Below are positions 42,529-49,897 of a stretch of 64,000 nucleotides of DNA, piece by piece. The notes under the pieces are model-generated. The model had not been told where the DNA came from and searched no databases. It saw nothing but the letters and a program-made list of their open reading frames with translations. The position numbers were made by a program, and so were the translations under genes. Source of the stretch: Microbacterium sp. TPD7012 (GTDB taxonomy: Bacteria; Actinomycetota; Actinomycetes; Actinomycetales; Microbacteriaceae). The first letter of the stretch is position 1. Each line of letters begins with the position of its first letter. The stretch is taken from positions 62,001-126,000 of the forward strand of contig NZ_QDFV01000005.1 of NCBI RefSeq assembly GCF_003075395.1. The letters run 5' to 3'.

Positions 42529-42866
42529 TGCCCGAGCTCGAGGAGGCAGTGCAACGGTGTGACGCCGCCGTCACACTGGCCTTCAGCGTGCTCGGAAAGC
42601 GATGGAACGGCATGATCGTCGCCTCGCTCGGCGCCGGGCCCTCGACCTTCGTCGCGCTGCGCCGCGCTGTGGCCGGGATCAGCGACACCGTCCTCTCCGA
42701 CCGGCTCGCCGAACTCGCCGAGACCGGGCTCGTGGCCCGCACCGTCGACGCGGGCCCTCCGGTCACCGTGTCATACGCCCTGACCGCGAGCGGGCAGGGT
42801 CTGCTGCCGATCCTCGATCAGCTCGGCGCGTGGGCCTCGGCGAACCTCGAGCGTCGCGAGGCCTGA
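42528..42866 (+). CDS. HxlR-family winged-helix regulator
   Basis: This 112-residue protein has the family's N-terminal cysteine (VQRCDAAVTLAFSVLGKRWN), the recognition region FVALRRAVAGISDTVLSDRL and the wing VARTVDAGPPVTVSYALTA. HxlR/YodB-type proteins sense quinones, diamide or aldehydes through that cysteine. Divergence from an azoreductase gene fits a YodB-like role in electrophile response, inferred. Confidence 0.92.
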   Translation: MPELEEAVQRCDAAVTLAFSVLGKRWNGMIVASLGAGPSTFVALRRAVAGISDTVLSDRLAELAETGLVARTVDAGPPVTVSYALTASGQGLLPILDQLGAWASANLERREA

Positions 42867-42938
42867 GACCCTGATCAGATCCGGCATCCGTCCCCGGCAT
42901 CCGTCCCCGGCAGGCCCACTCCCGGCATCCATCCCCGG

Positions 42939-43006
42939 TTTGCAGGTCGAGATCACATTTGCAGGTCGAGATCCTCGATTCTGACCTGCAAAGTGCGATC
43001 TCGACC
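42939..43006. repeat. repeat with competing stems after the HxlR gene
   Basis: TTTGCAGGTCGAGATC occurs twice (42939-42954 and 42958-42973). It is followed by GACCTGCAAA (42983-42992) and GATCTCGACC (42997-43006), each complementary to part of it, so two mutually exclusive hairpins can form. Upstream, 42888-42938 has four near-copies of CCCCGGCATCC. No gene lies in 42867-43048. Confidence 0.7.
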
Positions 43007-43048
43007 GACATCCTGCCCCAGATCGGACAACACCGGGCCGGCCGCGGC

Positions 43049-44617
43049 TCACCAGGGGCTGGGCTCGTAGTCCTTCAGGAACACGCCGTGCACGTCTTCG
43101 CCGGCCTCGCCGCGCACGATCGGGTCGTACACGCGGGCGGCGCCGTCGACCAGGTCGAGCGGAGCGTGGAAGCCCTCCTCGGCCAGGCGCACCTTCGTGT
43201 AGTGCGGGCGTTCGTCGGTGATCCAGCCGGTGTCGACGGCGGTCATCAGGATGCCGTCGGTCTCGAGCATCTCCCCGGCACTCGTGCGCGTGAGCATGTT
43301 CAGCGCGGCCTTCGCCATGTTCGTGTGCGGATGCCCCGGGCCCTTGTACCGGCGGGAGAACTGCCCCTCCATCGCCGACACGTTGACGACGTACTTGCGG
43401 TGGGAATCGGATGCCGCCATCGACGCGCGCAGGCGGCTGATCAGCAGGAACGGCGCCGTGGTGTTGGCGAGCTGCACCTCGAGCATCTCGAGCGGATCGA
43501 CCTGGTCGATCGACTGCACCCAGCTGTTCACGCGGTTGACGTCGGGCACGAGTCCGCCCGCGTCGATCGCGGTGCCGTCGGCGTGCTTCTCGAGCGACGA
43601 CGACCCGGGTGCCATCGCCAGCCTTGCGAGGTCTTCCGCGGTGAGCGCCTGACCACCCTGCTCGGCGACCGTTCCGCCGAGGGCGGCGACCGAGAGCAGC
43701 GGGTGCGAGTCGACCGACGCCTGCAGCGCCTGGGGGTGCGGGTCGACGGTGTGCCCGAAGGTCTCCATCTCGGGGAGCGGTCCGTCGGGGAGCGGCTGCA
43801 GCTCGGCATCCGCCAGCAGCGAGTAGGCACCGGGCGAGCGGCGCACGGTCTGCGCGGCGTTGTTGATGAGGATGTCGAGGGGTCCCTGCGCAGCGACCGA
43901 GTCGGCCAGCCCGATCACCTGGGCGGGATCGCGCAGGTCGATGCCGACGACGCGAAGGCGGTGCAGCCAGTCGGCCGAGTCGGGCAGGGCCGAGAAACGG
44001 CGCACAGCGTCCCGCGGGAAGCGCGTCGTGATCGTGGTGTGCGCACCGTCGCGCAGCAGCCGCAGCGCGATGTGCATGCCGATCTTGGCGCGGCCTCCGG
44101 TGAGCAGTGCGCGCTTGCCGGTGAGGTCGGTGCGGGCGTTGCGCTTGCCGTGGCTGAAGCGCGCGCAGTCAGGGCACAGCTGGTGGTAGAACGCGTCCAC
44201 GAGGGTGTACGGCTGCTTGCAGATGTAGCAGTTGCGGGGCTTCAGCAGCTCCCCCGCGATCGGGGCATCCACCACGCTCGTCGCGAGGTCATGACCGCGG
44301 GTCTCGTCGTCGATGCGATCGGGAGCACCCGTGGCCGTGCGGGCGACGACGGCCTTGTCGGCCTCGGCGATCGCATCGCGGATCTCCTTGCGGCGCACGC
44401 GCTTGACGGCCTTGAACATCGCGGCGGTCGCGTGGCGCACGGCGACGAAGTCCGGATGCTCGTTGTCGATCTCGTGCAGGTGCGCGAGCACGCGGAGGGT
44501 CGTGGCCAGATCGTCGGGGTCGATGCCGGCGCCCAGCACGTCGCGCAGCCGATCGCTCGCGGTGACCTCGCCCGCGGGGTCTCCGAGCTCGTCGAAGGGT
44601 CCAGGCGCATCGGTCAT
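43049..44617 (-). CDS. SDR-family protein with N-terminal zinc ribbon and altered catalytic motif
   Basis: This is 522 residues. Residues 1-125 are unique. A CYIC...CPDC zinc ribbon lies near 130-153, and the Rossmann domain starts with LTGKRALLTGGRAKIGMHIA near 165. The NAG motif is present (LINNAAQ). The usual YxxxK reads TNMAK within HPHTNMAKAALNM, so the catalytic Tyr is replaced by Thr. This arrangement appears in large SDR-like proteins of unknown reaction. ATG 44617 sits 7 bases after TAAAAT (44630-44625 on the minus strand), giving a leaderless start. It appears to be a single gene. Confidence 0.85.
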   Translation of the reverse strand: MTDAPGPFDELGDPAGEVTASDRLRDVLGAGIDPDDLATTLRVLAHLHEIDNEHPDFVAVRHATAAMFKAVKRVRRKEIRDAIAEADKAVVARTATGAPDRIDDETRGHDLATSVVDAPIAGELLKPRNCYICKQPYTLVDAFYHQLCPDCARFSHGKRNARTDLTGKRALLTGGRAKIGMHIALRLLRDGAHTTITTRFPRDAVRRFSALPDSADWLHRLRVVGIDLRDPAQVIGLADSVAAQGPLDILINNAAQTVRRSPGAYSLLADAELQPLPDGPLPEMETFGHTVDPHPQALQASVDSHPLLSVAALGGTVAEQGGQALTAEDLARLAMAPGSSSLEKHADGTAIDAGGLVPDVNRVNSWVQSIDQVDPLEMLEVQLANTTAPFLLISRLRASMAASDSHRKYVVNVSAMEGQFSRRYKGPGHPHTNMAKAALNMLTRTSAGEMLETDGILMTAVDTGWITDERPHYTKVRLAEEGFHAPLDLVDGAARVYDPIVRGEAGEDVHGVFLKDYEPSPW

Positions 44618-44630
44618 TGTGCCGATTTTA
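44617..44630 (-). promoter_or_regulatory. leaderless promoter -10 of the zinc-ribbon SDR gene
   Basis: On the minus strand TAAAAT (44630-44625) is followed by 7 bases and ATG 44617. It is the best -10 match of the leaderless set. Confidence 0.65.
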
Positions 44631-44666
44631 CGCGAGTGCCCTGGGGGTTCGGTGCAGCCGGGTGCG

Positions 44667-44753
44667 CGTGCACAATTCAGCAAGAACGCGCGCGATCCGG
44701 CCGGTTCGGCTCCCAGCGCCTCGATCGGACGGATTCTTGCTGAATCGTGCACG
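44667..44753. repeat. 87-bp palindromic element, family A, copy 3
   Basis: CGTGCACAATTCAGCAAGAA (44667-44686) pairs with 44734-44753 at 19 of 20 positions. The outer bases GTGCAC differ from copy 2 (GTTCAC), and the opposite arm changes with them. It lies between two minus-strand SDR genes. Confidence 0.85.
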
Positions 44754-44767
44754 CCCTCCACGAGTCG

Positions 44768-45526
44768 TCAGGCGATCCCGCCCCCGTCGACCACGAGCGC
44801 CGAGCCCGTCACGTACGACGAGTCGTCGCTCGCGAGCCAGACCACGGCCTGGGCGACCTCGTGCGGCTCGCCCATCCGGCGCAGCGGCCGGTCGGCGGCC
44901 TCGGCGAGGAACGCGTTCGTGTCCTGCGCAAGCTGGCGAGCCTCTTCGCGCAGCATCCCGGTGTTCACATCGCCCGGGTTGACCGAGTTCACCCGGATGC
45001 CGGCCGGCCCGTGGTCGATCGCCAGCGCACGGGTCATGTTCACCACGGCGCCCTTCGAGGCACAGTACGAGATGGCCTGCCCGCCGCCCTTGAGGCCCCA
45101 GCCCGATCCGGTGTTGATGATCGAGCCGCCACCCGCAGCCTCCATGATCGGCACGATGTGCTTGCACATGAGGAAGATCGAGCGCACGTTCACGCCGAAG
45201 ACGCGGTCCCACTCCTCGACGGTCGTCTCGACCGCGGTCGTGCGGCGGATGATGCCGGCGTTGTTGAAGACGACGTCCACCCCGCCGAGCTCCGCGACCG
45301 CGGTCGCGACGACCCGCTCGATGTCGGGCTCGCTCGCGACATCGGCCGCGATCGCCAGGGCCGTGCCGCCCGCCCCGCGGATCTCGACGGCGACCGCCTC
45401 GGCGGCCTCGACGTTCAGGTCGACGACGGCGACCGCGGCGCCTTCCGCCGCGAGCGCGATGGACGTGGCACGGCCGATGCCGCCGGCGCCACCGGTGACG
45501 ATGGCCTTCTTGTTCTCGAGTCGCAT
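44768..45526 (-). CDS. short-chain dehydrogenase/reductase
   Basis: This 252-residue classical SDR has a TGGAGGIG cofactor loop (residues 10-17), VVDLN after beta-2 (Asp favours NAD), NNAG, a catalytic Ser in IINTGSGWG, YCASK (Tyr and Lys) and the VNSVNPGDVNTGML segment. It oxidises or reduces an alcohol or ketone. It is the last gene of the GH42-GcvPA-GcvPB-AcoX operon, 20 bases after the AcoX-type gene, so it may act on the pathway's carbon skeleton. The substrate is unknown. Confidence 0.93.
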   Translation of the reverse strand: MRLENKKAIVTGGAGGIGRATSIALAAEGAAVAVVDLNVEAAEAVAVEIRGAGGTALAIAADVASEPDIERVVATAVAELGGVDVVFNNAGIIRRTTAVETTVEEWDRVFGVNVRSIFLMCKHIVPIMEAAGGGSIINTGSGWGLKGGGQAISYCASKGAVVNMTRALAIDHGPAGIRVNSVNPGDVNTGMLREEARQLAQDTNAFLAEAADRPLRRMGEPHEVAQAVVWLASDDSSYVTGSALVVDGGGIA

Positions 45527-45546
45527 GGGATTCCTTTCGCGTTCGT

Positions 45547-46896
45547 TCAGACGGGGGTGAGTTCGGGGGCCGTCACGGCGTACTGGCTACTCGAGCCGAC
45601 CCCGGTGACGACGCGGACGTGCCCGGCGAGCCGCGCATCGAGATCGAGATCGCCGGTGTCGACCAGCAGGGGACGGCCATGCAGGTCGATGAGCTTCTGC
45701 TCAGGCGCGACGACGAGCAGCGGATCGTCTCCGAGGGCGCGGAGCACGGACGCCGAGAGCTGCTGGTTGCCCCGGCCGAGAAGGAAGCCCTGCCCGCCGA
45801 TGACCGTGACCACGGCCTGAGCGGGCCCCCGGGCGATCTCGGCGAGGAGCTGCTGCTCGCTCGCGCCGCGCACGACGACTGCGCCGTCGAGGATCACGTC
45901 GACGCCGAGCGGACTGCCCTGCACGCCGAGCTGCCGGGCGACTTCGGTGGTGGTGCCACCGGGACCGAGCAGATAGCGGATGCCGGGCCGCATCTGCGAC
46001 ACCGCCCCCCGCGCAGCTGCCGCGACGGCCGCGGCTTCGGATGCCGGCGTCGCGGCCTTGCGCGCCTGGGTGCGCCCCGGAAGGTAGGGCACCCGGAGCA
46101 TCGCGTGGAGAGTGGGTTCGACGCGCGCCCGGCGCATCGCGGCCTCGTCGATGTCGAGCACCTCGCGGTCGTCGGTGGGCAGACCGCCCCGCGTCGCCCA
46201 GTCCGCGGCGAGCGCTCCCGCCGCCCGTGGGCTGACGGCGAACACGGGAGAGTACATCTTCACGCCGGCCGGGATGCCGAGGATCGCCGGCATCCGGGCG
46301 TCGGGCTCCCGGTCGGTCGGTTCGCAATTCAGCAAGGATTCGCCGGAACCGGTCTCCAACCTCCCCGAACCCCTCGGCACCGGGGATTCTGGCTGAATTG
46401 CGAACGCGGCACCGGCCGCACCGAGTCCGGCCGCCGCATCCCGCAACGTGCCGTCGCCGCCCACGACGAGCACGAGGTCTGCTCCGGCAGCAGCGACTGC
46501 CGCGACAGCACGAGAGGTGTCCACCCTCTCGGTCGTTGAGCGAGCCGCAGGCAAGACGAAACGCGTGCCTCCGAGGTCGACCGCGGCAGACGGCGTTTCG
46601 TCTCGGTCGCCAAGGGCTCTCTCGCTCAACGACCGGGATGAGCACGGCGCATACACGACGCACGGAACGAGGCCCGCGGCGCGCACGGCATCCGCGCCCA
46701 TCTCGCCGGCTGCGGTGGCCACGACGAGACCCGGATGCTGCGCCGCCAGCACCGTCAATGCCAGGGCCGCCCGCTCCTGCACGCGCGAACGCGCACCTCG
46801 CGACACCGCGAGACGCTGCACGTCCGCGCCGTCGGAGCCGGCCAGGCCCGCAGGCCCGCCGACTCCGGCGACAGGGTTGACGACCAGTCCGATCAC
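45547..46896 (-). CDS. AcoX-type ATP-NAD kinase family protein carrying two in-frame repeat insertions
   Basis: This 449-residue protein starts MIGLVVNPVAGVGGPAGLAG and has LVVGGDGTLRD (the GGDG motif of NAD/diacylglycerol-type kinases), ILGIPAGVKMYSPVFA and YLLGPGGTTTEVARQLG. AcoX-like relatives are about 360-380 residues. The excess is explained by an element of repeat family C (46530-46635) before GGDG and family A copy 4 (46320-46405) after it. Family A adds about 29 residues without breaking the frame. The GTG start overlaps the GcvPB-like stop (GTGA). AcoX proteins accompany lipoyl-dependent complexes, but their exact reaction is not settled. Confidence 0.85.
   Translation of the reverse strand: MIGLVVNPVAGVGGPAGLAGSDGADVQRLAVSRGARSRVQERAALALTVLAAQHPGLVVATAAGEMGADAVRAAGLVPCVVYAPCSSRSLSERALGDRDETPSAAVDLGGTRFVLPAARSTTERVDTSRAVAAVAAAGADLVLVVGGDGTLRDAAAGLGAAGAAFAIQPESPVPRGSGRLETGSGESLLNCEPTDREPDARMPAILGIPAGVKMYSPVFAVSPRAAGALAADWATRGGLPTDDREVLDIDEAAMRRARVEPTLHAMLRVPYLPGRTQARKAATPASEAAAVAAAARGAVSQMRPGIRYLLGPGGTTTEVARQLGVQGSPLGVDVILDGAVVVRGASEQQLLAEIARGPAQAVVTVIGGQGFLLGRGNQQLSASVLRALGDDPLLVVAPEQKLIDLHGRPLLVDTGDLDLDARLAGHVRVVTGVGSSSQYAVTAPELTPV
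46320..46405. repeat. 87-bp palindromic element, family A, copy 4, inside a coding sequence
   Basis: GTTCGCAATTCAGC (46320-46333) pairs perfectly with GCTGAATTGCGAAC (46392-46405). GTTCGC/GCGAAC replaces GTTCAC/GTGAAC of copy 2, a compensating pair. It lies within the AcoX-type gene and encodes a Gly/Ser/Pro/Glu-rich insert. Confidence 0.88.
46530..46635. repeat. family C palindromic element inside the AcoX-type gene
   Basis: The outer arms CGGTCGTTGAGCGAG (46530-46544) and CTCGCTCAACGACCG (46621-46635) are a perfect 15-bp inverted repeat. The inner arms GACGAAACGC (46555-46564) and GCGTTTCGTC (46593-46602) are a perfect 10-bp repeat. The right half recurs at 33241-33273. Confidence 0.85.
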
Positions 46897-48506
46897 GAGG
46901 CGATGGACTCCTCGAGGATCGATTCGACAGCATCCGCAGGGACGTCATTGAGGTACTTCCGACGGTACGCGCGCCAGGTGACGGCCCAGAGCGCCGGGTC
47001 GTCCAGGGAATCGTGATGCGTGTGGTGCACGGTCTGGTTGTGCGGGGCCGTGCGGACCAGCTCCGGATCCTCGCGCGCCTCCTGTGCCACACGGGCGAGC
47101 GCCGTGACGTACTCGTCGATCTCGGCCTTCGAGTAGCACTCGGTCGGCTCCAGCGTGAACGGCTGCGGCACCACGTAGGGGTGGTGGCTCGTCCAGTAGT
47201 GGAAGCCGTAGTCGGCCATGCGGATGCCGATCTCCTCCGACGTGATGCCGGTGTCCTCGAACAGCTCCTGCCAGGAATACCGCACCTGCTCGATGCGGCG
47301 TCGTCCGGTCGCGTACGGCGCCGAGGCCCCGGGGATCTCGAGCACCTTCTTCAGCAGGTAGTTGTTGTTCAGCACGGCGATCTGCGACGCGGTCAGCAGG
47401 CCTTCCGCGCCGAGCGCCATGATCCACGCGTACGCGCGCACCACGTGCAGGATGACTCCGTGCGCCGGCGCGACGTGCCCGATCGACAGCTCGCCGGGTT
47501 CGCGCACCACGAAGCGACCGTCGACCTTCTCGACCCGCGGTCCGGGGAGGAATGGCGCCAGCGCCGCAGAGACCGCGTTGGCCGCAGCTCCCGGGCCGCC
47601 GCTGCCGTGCGGGGCTGAGAACGTCTTGTGCAGATTGAACTGGCAGACGTCGAAGCCGGCGTCGCGCGCACGGGTGATGCCGAGGATGCCGGCGGCGTTG
47701 GCCTGGTCGTACGAGGCGAGGGCGCCGACCGCGTGCGCGGCGTCGACCCACTCCCGGATGGCCGGGTTGTAGATGCCGGTGTCCTCGGGGTTCGTCACCA
47801 TGATCGCGGCGGTCCGCTCAGACAGCGCGGCCTTCAGCGCGTCGAGGTCGGGGTAGCCGTCGGCATCCGGGTAGATGGTGATGATCTTGTACCCCGCGAC
47901 CTTGGCCGCGGCGGCGTTGGACGGGTGGCTGAAGATCGTCGTGATGACCTCGTCGCGCTGTTCCCCCTCGCCGCGGGACTCGTGGTACGCCCGGATCATC
48001 GCGATGTTCGTCCAGATGCCGGCCGATCCGCCGGGAGAGGCGAGCGAGACGGCATCCATCCCGGAGATCTCCTGCATCATCTGCTCGAGTCGCCAGATCA
48101 GCTCCAGTGCGCCCTGGGTGTCGGCCGGGTCCTGCGCCGGATGCAGAGCCCGCAGCTGCGGCACCTCGATGAGCTGGTCGTTGATCTTCGGCGAGTACTT
48201 GATGGTGCAGGTTCCCTGGCCGATGTCGACGTTGAGGTCGGAGCCGAGGTTCTCCTGCGACAGCCGCAGATAGTGCTTGAGCACGCGCATCTGCGCGATC
48301 TCGGGCAGCGCAGGTGGTGCGGCCCGCCGCATCCCCTCGGGCAGATCGGCGAGCACATCGCCGACCGCGTCGCGCACGTTCGGCTCGACGGGCGTGATCG
48401 ACACTCCGCGCTCGCCCGGCGTCGACAGCTCGAAGATGATCGGCTCGTTCCAGCTGGCCTGGTGGAAGCGGCGCGGGCCGGTGGTGTGTGCGATGGGGAG
48501 GCTCAT
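46893..48506 (-). CDS. GcvPB-like PLP-dependent decarboxylase subunit
   Basis: This 537-residue protein is homologous to the C-terminal subunit of the glycine cleavage P-protein. The PLP Lys lies in FNLHKTFSAPHGSGGPG near residue 300, and the N-terminal block MRVLKHYLRLSQENLGSDLN is family-typical. Several signatures differ. Where true GcvPB has an AAGAHGE-type loop this has LASPGGSAGIW. DSAHGTNPA-type residues are replaced by SHPSNAAAAK, and YDGAN by YDQAN. It pairs with the overlapping GcvPA-like gene. Decarboxylation of an amino acid other than glycine is the simplest reading, inferred. Confidence 0.85.
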   Translation of the reverse strand: MSLPIAHTTGPRRFHQASWNEPIIFELSTPGERGVSITPVEPNVRDAVGDVLADLPEGMRRAAPPALPEIAQMRVLKHYLRLSQENLGSDLNVDIGQGTCTIKYSPKINDQLIEVPQLRALHPAQDPADTQGALELIWRLEQMMQEISGMDAVSLASPGGSAGIWTNIAMIRAYHESRGEGEQRDEVITTIFSHPSNAAAAKVAGYKIITIYPDADGYPDLDALKAALSERTAAIMVTNPEDTGIYNPAIREWVDAAHAVGALASYDQANAAGILGITRARDAGFDVCQFNLHKTFSAPHGSGGPGAAANAVSAALAPFLPGPRVEKVDGRFVVREPGELSIGHVAPAHGVILHVVRAYAWIMALGAEGLLTASQIAVLNNNYLLKKVLEIPGASAPYATGRRRIEQVRYSWQELFEDTGITSEEIGIRMADYGFHYWTSHHPYVVPQPFTLEPTECYSKAEIDEYVTALARVAQEAREDPELVRTAPHNQTVHHTHHDSLDDPALWAVTWRAYRRKYLNDVPADAVESILEESIAS

Positions 48507-49897
48507 GCGCCGTGCTCCTTCGTCGTGTCGGAAGATCCGGTGTCGGAGGTGAAGGCCGCGATCGCGTCGGCGAGACGGTCGATGTCGGCGGCCGAGGTGG
48601 CCTCGGTCACGCACACCAGCAGCGTCCGCTCGTCGAGCACGACTCCGGGCTCGATGCCCTGGGCGCGCAGCGCGGTGACGACGTCGGCGGTACGCGCGGC
48701 GACGAACCTGACCGTGAACTCGCGCAGGTGCAGCGCGGTGTCGCCGAGCTCCACGCCCGGGATCGCCGCGAGCTTCTGCTGCGCATAGCGCGTGCGGGCC
48801 AGCAGCAGCTCGCCCAGCTCGGCCATGCCGGCTGGGCCCATCAGCGAGAGGTAGACGCCGGTGGCGATGCCCCACAGCGCGGCTGCCGTGCCGACCCACT
48901 CCTTACCCTCTTCGCGCTGCGCGAACGAGGTGCGCTCGTAGGCGACGTCGCCGAAGCCGTACTCTCCCGGCACGTCGGTGGATTCGAGCCCGAACAGGCG
49001 CGAGGGCATCTCCATGACGAAGCGCTCGTCGTCGTGCACGGCGATGAAGCCGGCGTGCGCGCCGCCGAACCACTGGTGCAGTCCCAGCGACTGGATGTCG
49101 CCGGTGACGATGTCGGCGCCCTGCATCGACGGCGGCGTCAGCACCCCGTAGCCGATCGGGTCGGTGCCGACCACGACGATCGCGCCGACCGCGTGCGCGG
49201 CCTCGGCGATCGCGGCCAGGCGGGTCTCGACAGCGCCGGTGGCGCTGGGCGTCTCGATCCAGACGGCGGCGACGTCGTCGCCCAGCAAGCCCTTCAGGGC
49301 GTCGAGGTCGGCGGTGCCGCCGGAGGGCGCGACCTGCTCGATCGCGAGGCTCGTGCGGATGTAGTCGTGCACCTTCGAGAGCTTCTCCGGCAGCACGTCG
49401 CTCAGCGCCAGCACGCGGCCGCGGCCGGTGAGGCGTCCGGCCATCGCCAGCCCCGTGGCCGTGGCCTGGTATCCGTCGTAGGTCGGTACGTTCACGACAT
49501 CCATCGCGAGCAGCTCGGCCATCAGCGACTGGTACTCGAACAGCGCCTGGAAGCGCCCGTGATCTTCGTAGGGCTCGCCGGCGTACGCGGTGAGGAACTC
49601 GCTGCGGCGGATCACCTCGTCGACGACGGCGGGCACATAGTGGTTGTAGGTGCCGGCGCCGAGGAAGCTCAGACGCTCCTCGGTCGAGCGGTTCGTCGCG
49701 AGGATGCCGCGCACGTGGCGCGCGAGATCCTGCTCGGCGATCAGGGGGGCCGGCAGGTCGAGGGGGCGGTTCAGACGGAGCGACGCCGGGACGTCGGCGT
49801 AGAACTCCTCGACGGACTCGGCGCCGACGGCCTCGAGCATCGCCGCGCGCGATTCGGGTGCCGTGTTGGGGATGTACGGATGCACGAACGTCGTCAT
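48503..49897 (-). CDS. GcvPA-like P-protein subunit
   Basis: This 464-residue protein opens MTTFVHPYIPNTAPESRAAM and contains LSFLGAGTYNHYVPAVVDEV, the GcvPA hallmark. The next conserved segment, normally a TPYQPEISQG-like stretch, reads AGEPYEDHGRFQ, and the RREKATSNICT-like block is replaced by REEGKEWVGTAAALWG. The glycine-binding environment is therefore changed. It forms a heterodimer or heterotetramer with the GcvPB-like subunit encoded next (ATGA overlap). No gcvT or gcvH is present in the window, so a carrier would have to come from elsewhere, or none is used. Confidence 0.85.
   Translation of the reverse strand: MTTFVHPYIPNTAPESRAAMLEAVGAESVEEFYADVPASLRLNRPLDLPAPLIAEQDLARHVRGILATNRSTEERLSFLGAGTYNHYVPAVVDEVIRRSEFLTAYAGEPYEDHGRFQALFEYQSLMAELLAMDVVNVPTYDGYQATATGLAMAGRLTGRGRVLALSDVLPEKLSKVHDYIRTSLAIEQVAPSGGTADLDALKGLLGDDVAAVWIETPSATGAVETRLAAIAEAAHAVGAIVVVGTDPIGYGVLTPPSMQGADIVTGDIQSLGLHQWFGGAHAGFIAVHDDERFVMEMPSRLFGLESTDVPGEYGFGDVAYERTSFAQREEGKEWVGTAAALWGIATGVYLSLMGPAGMAELGELLLARTRYAQQKLAAIPGVELGDTALHLREFTVRFVAARTADVVTALRAQGIEPGVVLDERTLLVCVTEATSAADIDRLADAIAAFTSDTGSSDTTKEHGA

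Noticed and set aside
42888..42938. CCCCGGCATCC repeats as a CRISPR-like array
   Set aside because: The units are only about 11-14 bp and adjacent, with no unique spacers of constant length and no cas genes.
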